Below are positions 21,668 to 30,266 of a stretch of 64,000 nucleotides of DNA, one piece after another. This stretch comes from CAWHYG01 sp963833505 (lineage in GTDB: Bacteria > Eisenbacteria > RBG-16-71-46 > CAIMUX01), in contig CAWHYG010000007.1 of the NCBI GenBank assembly GCA_963833505.1, positions 2,108,001-2,172,000 of the forward strand, read 5' to 3'. The position numbers were made by a program, and so were the translations under genes. The notes under the pieces are model-generated. The model worked only from the letters and a program-made list of their open reading frames with translations. It had not been told where the DNA came from and made no database searches. Numbering within the stretch: position 1 is the first letter of the stretch; each line of letters begins with the position of its first letter.

Positions 21668-22528
21668 ATGAAAACCTGCCGCCTGTTGTTTCTGGCCCTT
21701 GGAGTCGTCCTGCTCGCCGGGATCGCGTCTTCGGGATGGGCCGCGGCCAAGACCAACCACAGCTCCTGCGGGCCGGGCCAGGGCGCCATCCTGCCCCATG
21801 AGACCAACCCTTGTACAGGGTCGACGCTTCTGCTGAACGCCGACGGCAGCTACGAGAACGGCTACACGTGGTGGTACGGCGGTGAGGTGACTCCGTATTA
21901 CGGGGCCTTCGCCGAGGGCTATAACAACTACGGAAGCGATGTCTGCGGAATCCAGCTCGCCTTGAGCACAGAATCCGGATACTTCCAGGACCAGACCCTC
22001 GATGCCTACATCTGGGAATTCGACGGCCAGAATCCGGGAAGCGTCCTGGCGGTCAAGAGCGGCCTTCACATCTCCCCCCCTGCCATCTGGCCAAACTTCA
22101 GTCTCGTCGATATCGCCATTGCCACTCCCCAGTACTTCTGTCCGGTGTTCGTCGGGTATTGGGGAAACTGGCCGGGTGCACGCGCGGGTTGGTTCATCGG
22201 CGCGGACCTGAACGGCTACGGGGGAGAGCCTCGCACCAACATCGCTCCGGGGATAGGGTATCCCACCGGCTGGAACGATCCCTCGATCGTCTGGGGTCCG
22301 ACCCAGGCGCTCGGCATTGGCGTCTATGAGCTCCTGTCCCCGGCGAAGCGCGACACCTTGGCCTTGGGCGCATGCTGCTATCCGGACCACGAGTGCGCGA
22401 TCACCACCCAATGCGGATGCTGGTTCGAGTGGATGGGGCCGGGAACCGACTGCGATCCGAACCCGTGCCTGCCGCCTGTTCCGGTGGAACGAAGGACTTG
22501 GGGAGGGATCAAGGCGCGCTATCGCTGA
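21668..22528 (+). CDS. Secreted protein with Cys-rich CDPNPC segment and TWGxIK tail
   Basis: 286 residues. Start ATG has GGAGG 6 nt upstream, then a signal peptide (MKTCRLLFLALGVVLLAGIA...). The central domain is aromatic-rich (YTWWYGGEVTPYYGAFAEGY) and of unknown fold. Near the end lies a Cys cluster: GACCYPDHECAITTQCGCWF, then GTDCDPNPCLP. The last residues PVPVERRTWGGIKARYR resemble the end of the beta-helix protein at 45303-46664 (TLTWGRVKLHFH). No FlgD-like module is present, so this tail may be an alternative export or anchoring signal. Function unknown. Confidence 0.82.
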   Translation: MKTCRLLFLALGVVLLAGIASSGWAAAKTNHSSCGPGQGAILPHETNPCTGSTLLLNADGSYENGYTWWYGGEVTPYYGAFAEGYNNYGSDVCGIQLALSTESGYFQDQTLDAYIWEFDGQNPGSVLAVKSGLHISPPAIWPNFSLVDIAIATPQYFCPVFVGYWGNWPGARAGWFIGADLNGYGGEPRTNIAPGIGYPTGWNDPSIVWGPTQALGIGVYELLSPAKRDTLALGACCYPDHECAITTQCGCWFEWMGPGTDCDPNPCLPPVPVERRTWGGIKARYR

Positions 22529-22569
22529 GAGCCCTGGTCCTCATCACGACCCCTGGTCAGAGCGGGCGT

Positions 22570-22767
22570 TCAGCGGATGACCAGGGCCTTGCCGGAGAAG
22601 TGATGGCTTCCGGCGGTGAGGCCGAGCGAGAAGACATCCCGCGCGTCGACTACGCCGTCGTTGTTGGCGTCACCCGGATAGATGCTTCGGACCGCTGTTC
22701 CGGGTCGGGGACTGCCGGCATGCCACGAAGGCAACCGCGAGGCCGCCTCCGGCTGTCGCCTTGCCAT
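22570..22767 (-). pseudogene. Dockerin-like C-terminal fragment
   Basis: The frame ends YPGDANNDGVVDARDVFSLG then SGKALVIR. This is one calcium-binding dockerin-type loop, as found at the ends of secreted proteins in this group. The upstream part of the frame has no signal peptide or recognisable domain, so only the tail of a lost gene seems to remain. Confidence 0.5.
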
Positions 22768-22881
22768 GTCCTCCCACCGGCCGGGAGCCTCGCTGCCCCG
22801 AGCCTGCCTGGACGAGTGGCGCTCGGGTGTCTGGTTCCCGGCCGGATGGAAGAATCCGGTTCGAGCGGGAGAGTCCGATCA

Positions 22882-23679
22882 CTACGAGGCGACCGTCACC
22901 AGCTCGCTCCCGGGTTTCGTCGTCGCGTGCATGCCGCCGCCGTTACCGCCGATCGCGCTTTCCGCGATCGCGGGCGCGGCGCCACCCGCACCGGCGACCT
23001 TGCCCACCTCCCCGCCGTTCCCACTCCCGGATGCAGGCGGGTTGGCCGGAGTGACGACGCTCCCGGGGTGCCAGAAGAACGACTCCGCCCGACCCGGGAT
23101 CGCGCTGTAGAGCAGGCTCAGGTCGTAGAAGTCGTGCTTGTAGCCCAACTCCCAGTCGTTGCGCTGGACGGAGAGCAGCCCCCGGGCCGTCCGCGCAGCG
23201 GCGCGGGCGGTATCCAAGGCGCTGATCGCGTCCTTGAGGTTGGTCAGAGCTGTGGCGAGCGGATCCACGTAGGCCGTCATCGTCGCATCGGAATCCTCTT
23301 TCAGCTTGGCCAGGAGGTCCTCCGCCATGGCCACCAGCGCCTTGCCGCGAACAGCGGCCGGCAGGACGCCGGTGGGCGGGAAGTAGGTATCCGTGAGGTC
23401 GGACCTGCGCCGGCGATTGACCCGGTTCTGGACGGCCGTCTTGATGGTGTGGAGGAGGTTGACCAGAACCTGGCACATCTCGTCGCGCTGGGTCTGGGCC
23501 GAGCGGGCCGCGCTCTGCGCGGTGCGCCAGGCGTCGGCCGCCGCGACGAACTGGGCCTGGATCGGGGTGAACCTCTGCACCTGCGGCGCCAGCTCGGGAA
23601 CCGGCGCCATCCGATCGAGGTGGATCTGGCCGATCCGCGCGACGGCGGTCGGGCTTGCGCTGTTTGCTGGGGTCCTCAT
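22882..23679 (-). CDS. Conserved-looking helical protein of unknown function
   Basis: 265 residues from ATG 23679, where AAAGG lies about 9 nt upstream; the longer frame to 23781 crosses a terminator-like hairpin and is unlikely. The N-terminal 210 residues are Ala-, Gln- and Arg-rich helices without a signal peptide (AADAWRTAQSAARSAQTQRD, NLLHTIKTAVQNRVNRRRRS, ALTNLKDAISALDTARAAAR). Then comes HDFYDLSLLYSAIPGRAESF and a Gly/Ala-rich tail. It was not recognised. It might be a small coiled-coil structural protein. Confidence 0.65.
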   Translation of the reverse strand: MRTPANSASPTAVARIGQIHLDRMAPVPELAPQVQRFTPIQAQFVAAADAWRTAQSAARSAQTQRDEMCQVLVNLLHTIKTAVQNRVNRRRRSDLTDTYFPPTGVLPAAVRGKALVAMAEDLLAKLKEDSDATMTAYVDPLATALTNLKDAISALDTARAAARTARGLLSVQRNDWELGYKHDFYDLSLLYSAIPGRAESFFWHPGSVVTPANPPASGSGNGGEVGKVAGAGGAAPAIAESAIGGNGGGMHATTKPGSELVTVAS

Positions 23680-23753
23680 GACAAGTCCCTTTCTGCTTGT
23701 GGGCCGCGCCAGGGCTCGGACTTTCCGGGTCCGTGACGGCCCTCTATACGGAA

Positions 23754-23784
23754 GAGGCAAAAAAGGCCCTTCACGGGCCAAAAA
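23754..23784 (-). terminator. Rho-independent terminator, minus strand
   Basis: On the minus strand GGCCC-GTGAA-GGGCC is followed by TTTTTT; a T/A tract also flanks the other side. It lies 80-100 bp upstream of ATG 23679 on the same strand, so it either ends transcription coming from the repeat region or acts as a leader attenuator. Confidence 0.65.
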
Positions 23785-23906
23785 ATCTTCGTGACGAGCA
23801 AAATACCCGGCAACTGCCGACGGCTACGACGTTTGTGTAAGCGGGGCTAACGAGTTCAGACCGCAGCAAAGCACGTCGCGACGACCGGAGAGACGGAGGA
23901 ACCTAT

Positions 23907-25202
23907 TTGGATTTATATGACGAAGTCCTCACGCGGAGCTGGAGTGTCCTGGTCCACCAGGTCGCCATGGTTCGGCGGAACCAGAGCGTCCCGGTTGACC
24001 AAAGCGTGATGGTTCGGCGGAATCAGAGCGCCCCGGTTGACCAAGGCGTGATGGTTCGGCGGAATCAGAGCGCCCCGGTTGACCGAGGCGGCATGGTTCG
24101 GCGGAATCAGAGCGTCCCGGTTGACCAAGGCGTGATGGTTCGGCGGAATCAGAGCGCCCCGCTTGACCGAGGCGGCATGGTTCGGCGGAATCAGAGCGTC
24201 CCGGATGACCGACTCGTCATGGTTCGGCGGAATCAGAGCGTCCCGCTTGACCAGGTCGTCATGGTTCGGCGGAATCAGAGCGCCTTGGTTGACCGAGGCG
24301 GCATGGTTCGGCGGAATCAGAGCGCCTCGGTTGACCGACTCGTCACGGTTCGGCGGAATCAGAGCGCCCCGCTTGACCAGGTCGTCATGGTTCGGCGGAA
24401 TCAGAGCGCCCCGGTTGACCAAGGCGCGATGGTTCGGCGGAATCAGAGCGCCCCGGTTGACCAAGGCGCGATGGTTGGGCGGAATCGGAGCGCCCCGGTT
24501 GACCAAGGCGTGATGGTTCGGCGGAATCAGGGCGTCCCGGTTGACCAGGGCGTGATGGTTCGGCGGAACTGGACCGTCCTGGTTGACCAAGGTGCCATGG
24601 TTCGGCGGAATCAGAGCGTCCCGGTTGACCGAGGCGTCATGGTCCGGCGGAACAGGACCGCCCCGGTTGACCGAGGCGTCATGGTTGGGCGGAACAGGAG
24701 CGCCCCGGTTGACCAGGGCGTCGTGGTTCAACGCGTGTCGCCGATCTGTTCGGCGTGGAGGGGAACGAGTTCCCGGCCCTTCTCCGCGAGGATCTCCTTC
24801 GATCTCGCGAGTTCGGCACGACCAGCCTTCATCGGCCACGGGGGCTCGCCGGTTTGGCGGGAACTCAAGGACTTCATCCAAGACCGGCTCCACCTACCAT
24901 GGGATGAGTTCAACCGGGTACCGATCGCCGGATCGACCACTGCGGCGCGGCTGTCCGAGATGCTCGACGCAGCCTCCATGGCTCTTCTCGTCATGACCCC
25001 TGAGGACGAGACGCCTGACGGCCGTCTGCAGGCCCGCTTGAATGTGGTTCACGAAGCCGGCCTTTTCCAGGGACGGCTCGGTTTTGGCCGGGCAATCGCA
25101 GATTCGGTTTCCGAAAGGCAACATCAAAGCAGCCTTCAAAGAGGTGCGGCACGTTCTCGAACGCGAGGGCGTTCTTGGACGTTAGTATGTTGTCCTGCCT
25201 GA
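23907..25202 (+). CDS. Chimeric open frame: 14-residue repeats running into a TIR-like domain (possibly not functional)
   Basis: The frame opens at TTG 23907 with GGAGG 7 nt upstream, reads all 18 repeat units (14 residues each), then continues without a stop into AFIGHGGSPVWRELKDFIQD and NVVHEAGLFQGRLGF of a TIR-like effector domain. It would give 431 residues. Against a real fusion: the linker between repeat and TIR reads better in another frame (see the pseudogene at 24745-25185), and the natural C-terminus is out of frame. A minus-strand frame (23913-24893) is also open through the array. Whether any of these is translated cannot be decided here. Confidence 0.35.
   Translation: MDLYDEVLTRSWSVLVHQVAMVRRNQSVPVDQSVMVRRNQSAPVDQGVMVRRNQSAPVDRGGMVRRNQSVPVDQGVMVRRNQSAPLDRGGMVRRNQSVPDDRLVMVRRNQSVPLDQVVMVRRNQSALVDRGGMVRRNQSASVDRLVTVRRNQSAPLDQVVMVRRNQSAPVDQGAMVRRNQSAPVDQGAMVGRNRSAPVDQGVMVRRNQGVPVDQGVMVRRNWTVLVDQGAMVRRNQSVPVDRGVMVRRNRTAPVDRGVMVGRNRSAPVDQGVVVQRVSPICSAWRGTSSRPFSARISFDLASSARPAFIGHGGSPVWRELKDFIQDRLHLPWDEFNRVPIAGSTTAARLSEMLDAASMALLVMTPEDETPDGRLQARLNVVHEAGLFQGRLGFGRAIADSVSERQHQSSLQRGAARSRTRGRSWTLVCCPA
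23938..24735. repeat. 42-bp minisatellite, 18 full units
   Basis: Units start at 23967 and then every 42 bp (24009, 24051 ... 24681) with no indel in 756 bp; partial units flank both ends. The constant core is ATGGTTCGGCGGAATCAGAG. Variation is concentrated in the last 8 bases, which switch among a few forms (AAGGCGTG, GAGGCGGC, GACTCGTC, AGGTCGTC, AAGGCGCG). The unit length is 14 codons. The array is open in one plus frame (14-mer MVRRNQSAPVDQGV) and in one minus frame (14-mer NHHALVNRGALIPP). It is not a CRISPR array, because there are no spacers. Confidence 0.95.
24745..25185 (+). pseudogene. Decayed TIR-like effector (predicted nucleotide-binding, CAP12/Pycsar-type)
   Basis: Read with two corrections, this is the C-terminal part of the TIR-like family PF10137 used as NAD-degrading effectors in CBASS/Pycsar-type defence. 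The pieces in order are VADLFGVEGNEFPALLREDL and RSREFGTT (24748-24825), one extra base, AFIGHGGSPVWRELKDFIQD, FNRVPIAGSTTAARLSEMLD, LLVMTPEDE, and NVVHEAGLFQGRLGFGRAI (to about 25100). Then about 50 bp are missing, and QIRFPKGNIKAAFKEVRHVL plus EREGVLGR with stop TAG 25183-25185 are in another frame. Upstream sequence is replaced by the 42-bp array. No cyclase partner gene is nearby. The family call is from recalled motifs. Confidence 0.7.
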
Positions 25203-25455
25203 GCGTTACGACTGCTGTCCCGTAACCGCACGGGAAGAAACACTGATCTTTCGGCTCCTGCGAAACACCGGGTCGAGTCGGGCAGCTCCGTCAGTCCGCT
25301 TCATGACTGGCGCGAAGAGCAGAGTTCCCGCGGGCACGTCGGTCGCGCCGCGGAGGAGGAGATCATCGCACGAAGAAGACGGCCGACTCCGGAACGGAAT
25401 CGGCCAAAGAGCGGCATCAGGTGATGAGTTTCAGACGGCGGAAATCGCCGTCGGT
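25186..25455. other. Intergenic, no gene recognised
   Basis: 270 bp between the TIR remnant and hicA; no supported gene or regulatory element. Confidence 0.4.
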
Positions 25456-25655
25456 CTAATTCGTGCCGACGAGCATCCCGTTGCGGGTCTTCGGTGGGAA
25501 CGTCGATCCGGGGCGGTGAAATGCGACGATCACGCGGCGGCCGTCCGGGTGGCGGTAGACACGGTGGCTCCCGGCGCTTCGCGTCCAGACGAAGCCGCGG
25601 CTTCGAGCGCCCGAACGAGCCGCTGCGCCGTGAGGGAGCGCAGCTCTCGGTTCAT
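25456..25655 (-). pseudogene. hicA: HicA-family toxin with one-base deletion
   Basis: ATG 25655 overlaps the hicB stop by 4 bp. The first 20 residues (MNRELRSLTAQRLVRALEAA) match HicA. One G appears to be missing near 25597 (GCGGC where GCGGGC restores EAAGF). The other frame then reads GFVWTRSAGSHRVYRHPDGR and RVIVAFHRPGST, including the catalytic SH of the dsRBD-like HicA fold. If the deletion is real, the toxin is dead; a sequencing slip in a G run is possible. Confidence 0.75.
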
Positions 25656-25885
25656 GGCGTAACCACACTCACCGCCGGAGCCTCGATGACCTGCCGGCCG
25701 GACGGTATGGTCTCGCCCGCGTCGACGAGATCCGCGACGTACGCCGCGACCGCCTCCTGGATGTTCCGCAGGGCTTCTTCCCGCGAGTGGCCCCAGGTGG
25801 CACAGCCGGGAAGCACGGGACAGGTGGCCGACCATCGGCCGTCCTCGTCCTCTTCGATCTCGATCTCGAAGACGTGGGTCCTCAT
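25652..25885 (-). CDS. hicB: HicB-family antitoxin
   Basis: 77 residues from ATG 25885 with GGGAGG 7 nt upstream. The partial RNase H-like HicB fold is clear: FEIEIEEDEDGRWSATCPVL, PGCATWGHSREEALRNIQEA and VAAYVADLVDAGETIP. It lies upstream of hicA, the less common gene order, with a 4-bp overlap. It would bind HicA and probably repress its own promoter, although no separate C-terminal DNA-binding domain is present. Confidence 0.88.
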   Translation of the reverse strand: MRTHVFEIEIEEDEDGRWSATCPVLPGCATWGHSREEALRNIQEAVAAYVADLVDAGETIPSGRQVIEAPAVSVVTP

Positions 25886-26224
25886 GGCGAACCTCCCGAG
25901 GGAAAGTGTGGCATGCCTCATGGACGCTGTATTACTGATTGGTAGACTGCATGTTACCGCTCTGGTTGTTCGGCGTCAAGGCGGCTGCCCGAATCCGCCG
26001 GTCGTGTTCCGCCCGTATCATGGATCCGACAGACCGAGATTCGGGCCGAAACTCGAGTGAGATCCCCGGCGCCCGCGAAGGTGAGACCGTCATCAGGCCT
26101 GCTGGCGCTTCACTCGACAACCATCCCAAGTACAAGGCCTCAACAACCCGATCCTCCCCCCACCCAGGCTCTAGATTCAGGTTATGGAAACCAACAATTC
26201 AAGCCTCTTTCGCTCGTGCCGCCT
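25886..26224. other. Intergenic, no gene recognised
   Basis: 339 bp between hicB and the 3' fragment of the split lipoprotein gene. Lower GC than its surroundings in places; no supported frame. Confidence 0.4.
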
Positions 26225-26559
26225 TCATTGACTCCTGGCGGCGTACCGGCTGTAGCCGGTCGTATCCTCAATGCAATGATTATCCGTGCCATCCGGGTGC
26301 ATCATCCACAGAGCCTGCTTGTTATACACGATCCACTGCCCGTCCGGGCTCCAGTCCCCGCGTTGGTAGTCCGTCAGATCGGGCGCGTATGTGCCGGGAA
26401 TCAATCTCTCCGTCCGCGTCGTAAGATCGAGTATGTGGAGGCCGTCGGAGCTGCTGAACAGGATGCTCCGGCCGTCCGGGCTCCAACGAAGCCAAACGGG
26501 ATAGCCATAATCGAGCAGGGAGTCGAGGCCGGAACCATCAGGGTGCATGCGACAAATCT
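26225..26559 (-). pseudogene. 3' part of WD40-like lipoprotein gene interrupted by ISL3-type element
   Basis: About 108 residues follow the insertion point: RMHPDGSGLDSLLDYGYP, RWSPDGRSILFSSSDG, DWSPDGQWIVYNKQALW and MMHPDGTDNHCIED. These are TolB-like beta-propeller (PD40) blades. It continues the frame of the 5' part at 31657-32223: removing the element and one copy of the 8-bp duplication joins ...YQIC to RMHPDG in frame and gives a 297-residue lipoprotein. Stop TGA at 26225. Confidence 0.85.
26552..26559. repeat. Target-site duplication, left copy (outer element)
   Basis: ACAAATCT here and at 31657-31664, directly flanking the terminal inverted repeats of the ISL3-type element. The 8-bp length is what ISL3 transposases make. 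Confidence 0.85.
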
Positions 26560-26682
26560 GGCGCCTCTCGAAATCCCGTAATGATTGGGTTTGAGGCCGG
26601 ATTCGGCTGCTGAGGAAGGAGTTGCGGAAAGAGAACTCCTGGTTTCCCCTGGTGTCTTCTTCGTCCAAGAAGGAGGGCACCA

Positions 26683-27454
26683 ATGAGTGGCCAGGAGTAC
26701 CTGGAGGGTGTCAGAACCCTCTGGAGTCTGCAAGGGTTTGGCGTCAAGGAAGTGGAGATCGACGAGGTGGATGCGGGCGACGGGCGATACCGCGTGATCA
26801 AGCGGATCTTTCTCCTGGACCGACGGAAGTTCCACTACTGCCCGGAGTGCGGGAAGGCGCATCGGGAAGGACTGTTTCAGGAGGCGGAAGAACGAAGTTG
26901 GCGGGAGCGCTCGATGGGAGACTTCGAGACCTGGGTGGTCTACGCACCTTGGCGGATCTCCTGCTGTGGTGGCACACGGGTGGAACGTCTTCCGTGGGAG
27001 GCGGCCGGCCACCGGATGACTCGACACTTCTTCGATCTGGTGGCAGCCCTTTGTCGTCGACTCCCCATCTCCGCGGTTGCCCAGATGGCCGGGGTTTCGT
27101 GGGACACAGTGGCCCGGATCGACAAGGAGTCGATCGAGATGGGGCTCGGCGGGTCGTCTCCTTCGTTGCAAGGCGTTCGTTGGATCGGCGTGGACGAAGT
27201 GACTCGAACCGGGGGGCACGTCTATTTCACGGTGGTCACGGACCTCGAGAAGGGGCGGGTCATTTGGGTCGGCGAAGGGAAAAAGGAGGAGAGCTTGGCG
27301 GCTTTCTTCCGAGAACTGGGGCCGAAGGGACGGCGAAAGATCGTTGGGGTGATCAGCGACTTGGGGCCGGCCTATCTGGCTGCGATTGCGGCGGCCATCC
27401 CGAAAGCCATTCATTTGCTTGACCGCTTTCACATTATCCAGTGGGTGAACGAGG
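26683..27454 (+). pseudogene. ISL3-family transposase, 5' part
   Basis: Start ATG with GGAGGG about 5 nt upstream. It holds the N-terminal zinc-finger-like region (FHYCPECGKAHREGLF and ISCCGG), a helix-turn-helix (LPISAVAQMAGVSWDTVARI), and the first catalytic Asp block (GVRWIGVDEVTRTGGHVYFT) and second (GVISDLGPAYLAAIAAAIPK, then HLLDRFHIIQWVNE). It is cut after 257 codons plus one base by the IS66-type element. The frame resumes exactly at 31124, giving a 424-residue transposase when joined. Confidence 0.9.
27447..27454. repeat. Target-site duplication, left copy (inner element)
   Basis: GAACGAGG here and at 31116-31123, flanking the IS66-type element. Eight bp is the IS66-family duplication length. 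Confidence 0.88.
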
Positions 27455-27588
27455 GTGTCCCTTCGGCACCGGTGCGTAGGCGCGTCGATTCCCGGGATTC
27501 CGCTGGGATTGGCCGGGGCGCCGCCGTCCGGTGGCGTGTCTCGGTCCCGGGTGGCAGGGAGGCGGGGCGTGAAAGGAGAGAAGCCGGG

Positions 27589-29311
27589 CTACCCCGGCGG
27601 GCCTGTCGCCGGCGCGCTGGTGCCCAGTGCGTCTCGATAGTTCCAGGGCATCCAGCCGGAGGGGTTGGCGGCCGTCTCGCGGGGGTGTCGGAGAACATCG
27701 ACGAGATAGCGGAAGGGATCGGCCCCGCTGAGCTCGGCCGTGTGGATCAGGCTCATGAAGAGGTCCCCCACCCGGGCGCCGTTCTGCGTCTTGTAAAAGA
27801 GGGAGTTCTTGCGGTGCACAATGGCGCGCTTCAGAGCTCTTTTCGCAGATCGTGTTATCAAGGGGTGCGCCGGGTTTCCTGAGGAACAACGTGAGCTTGT
27901 CCCAGTGCTTTTCCATATAGGAGATGGCGTCGCCCAGGCCCGAGTTCGGCTCGACCAGGTGCTCCTCGAACTGCTCCCGGCCCCACGTCCTGAGCTTCTC
28001 CATGATGGGTCCGCTCTGGTCCCGGTGAAAGGCGAGGCGCTCCTCGGTTCCCATCTTCCGCTCGCGAGCGAGAGCGTCGTTCCGGTAGACCGCGCGCAAA
28101 GTCTCGAACACGTAGCGGCATTCGTCGGGGAAGCGATCGGCCACCTGGACGAAGTTCCTCCTGGCATGGACGAGACAGCTCCCCACGATCGTCTCAAAGT
28201 CTCCGCTGGTGTTCCGGGAGAGCGCATCGCACATCTGGATGGGCGGGGACAACTCCTCCGCCCGTCGCTTCAGCACCTGCTCCAGGTTCTCTCCCGCGTG
28301 CTTGCGACCGGTGAAGAAGAGCGCCATCCGGTGCTCTCCCGTCCGTGAGACAATCCCGGAGGTGAAGATCCCGGTGCGCTCCTTGGGATCCTTTTCGGGT
28401 TCCGGCCGGCCGACGGCCTCCACGTCGGGATCGGCCTCCGTTTCCCCCACGAGATCCGTTCGGATGCCTGGCATCACCTCTCGGTTCGACGACTTCATCA
28501 GCTCGAGAACCTTCATCGTGGTGTCGTCATTGTAGAAGACCTCCCCCTGGGCGGCCTGTCGGATGAGCTCCTCATGAACCGGTTCGAGCGCTTTGGCGCC
28601 GCCGGCCACCAGTTCCCATTGCGTGGCGGCGGGCAACGGGATGCCCAGGCTGCCCTCCAGCTTCTCCAACCGGTTGAAAGGAAGGCCGCAACCGTAGCGG
28701 AGAAGTCCGATCATAGCCGTGGCCGATTCGTCGTACTTCGCCGTACCGACCCCCGGGGGCGGTTCGGCCGAGAAAACCTGGCCGCAGGCGTTGCAGCGGA
28801 GGCGCTCCAGCTCGAAGACCGAAGCTTGCAAGGGAGCCATCCCCGTGATCCGCAGCAGAGAGGCCGGTTCGTTCTGCAGGTACACCTTCCCGCGGCCGCA
28901 CTCGGGACACCCGGCGCCGTGCGTCAGCGACGCGTGCGGCACCGGCACCTTCTTCGCGCCCCAGTAGGCTTCCACTCCATGGCGGCCGTGCCCATGAGGC
29001 TTCACGGCCGATGCTTCCTTCGACGGCGAGCCGGTCGCGCCGGCCTCTCCACCGGCGGCGGCATGGCCCTCGAACACGTCCCGGAGCACCCGGCTCGTCT
29101 TCTCCGTGCTCGGCCCGAAGAGCAACCGCCGCAGCCGATCGATCGAGGTCCCCTTCGACTCCAGCTCCCGGGTCAGAAAGCCCAGCGTATCCACCGCTGC
29201 CCTCAGCTTCCCGTGCTCCTCCGCATTCAAAGCCCCTTCTCGGGTCCGCTCGAGGATCGCCTCCAGTTCCTTCCACTCGACCTCGCGGCGCCGCATCTCT
29301 CGTCGATTCAT
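27589..29311 (-). pseudogene. tnpC: IS66 transposase TnpC, one-base frameshift
   Basis: ATG 29311 overlaps the upstream passenger stop by 4 bp. An N-terminal coiled-coil (LTRELESKGTSIDRLRRLLF) is followed by a zinc-finger region (GAGCPECGRGKVY, LRCNACGQVF) and the DDE core (VFYNDDTTMKVLEL, CDALSRNTSG, VGSCLVHARRNF, GAPLDNTICE). After CE the frame breaks. One extra A in GAAAAGAG (about 27850) must be removed to read ERALKRAIVHRKNSLFYKTQ and the rest to TAG 27589. That restores about 573 residues. A short A run at the break allows polymerase or sequencing slippage; four As are few for programmed frameshifting. Confidence 0.88.
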
Positions 29312-30187
29312 GCCGACCTCGTGAGGTGTTCCCGAAAGTGCCGGGTCAGCGGATAGACAAGCACATCCTTGCGCGGACGGTTGGGCCGACCGGTCTGGTC
29401 GTTCTTGCCCCGACCCGTCGTTTGACCCACGCAGATCCAGTTCGCCGCCCGGTAACAGGTGCCGCGCCACCGGGTGCGGTCGACGAAGGTCTCAGCCAGG
29501 TGAACCGGATGGTGGTACCACCACTCCCATTCCCCCGGAAGCATCCGTACCATCCGACCGAGCAGATGGGACGCCAGAATGCGGGACTTCCACCCAGGGC
29601 AGGATGAGGAACCGGCTGTTGTAGCCGACGAAGCGGATGTTCTCGCGCCGGGCCTGAGCCGACCAACCGATGAACCGATCCCGCGGGCCGAGATGGCGGG
29701 GCGCCGAGGTCCAGAGAAAACAGGCCACCGGCCGGCCGGCCGCGAAGACCAGGTGCTTCAGGTGCTCGCCCACCGGTCGCGTGAAGCCGAGGTAGTGATG
29801 TCTTCGGATCAGGCCGTCGAACCTTCGCTCTTCCTCGGTCCGCCGCACCTGACGGAAAGTCAACGAACCCAGTTCCGCCAACGAACCGCGGATCGGCGGG
29901 GCTTCCCACGGAAGAAGCGTCGGCTCCGGTGACGGCCGCGATCGGTCGGGCATCTTCATGCGCGGCGGCGGCAGCGTGATCTCGCCCGCACGGTCCAGGG
30001 CCAGGAGCAACCCGCGGCAGACACCATCGCGCGGGTATCCGTTCGGTTGCATCCAACCCCAGGCCGCGCACAGTTCGAGCGACAGGGCGCGCCGACTCGC
30101 ACTCGGGTTCTTCGCCAGAAGCTCGCGGACCAAGAGCACATCCGACTCGGTGATCGGACGGCCTCGATACTGCAGAACCGTGCTCAT
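29308..30187 (-). pseudogene. DruA-like (DUF4338) protein carried by IS66 element, one-base frameshift
   Basis: The N-terminal part (LQYRGRPITESDVLLVRELL, RRALSLELCAAWGW) looks like a DNA-binding helical region. The DUF4338 core follows: GLIRRHHYLGFTRPVGEHLK, LVFAAGRPVACFLWTSAPRH, IRFVGYNSRFLILPWVEVP. One extra T near 29578 shifts frame; removing it gives VPHLASHLLGR. The remainder is WYHHPVHLAETFVDRTRWRG, CYRAANWICVGQTTGRGK and VLVYPLTRHF. The whole is about 292 residues. DruA is a component of Druantia anti-phage systems, but solitary DUF4338 genes also travel with transposases, as here. The stop overlaps the tnpC start by 4 bp. It has no Druantia helicase neighbour. Confidence 0.82.
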
Positions 30188-30266
30188 GCGGAAGGGAATA
30201 ACCGAGGGCGGAAAAGAACGCAAGAGAAAAAACGATCGCCGGAAGAAAAGAGGGGGGCGCCCAGTC

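Noticed and set aside
23938..24735. CRISPR array
   Set aside because: Units are directly adjacent 42-bp repeats with no spacers, and no cas genes are present.
29308..30187. A complete Druantia system
   Set aside because: Only a DruA-like protein is present, inside an IS66 operon; no DruE-type helicase or other subunits.
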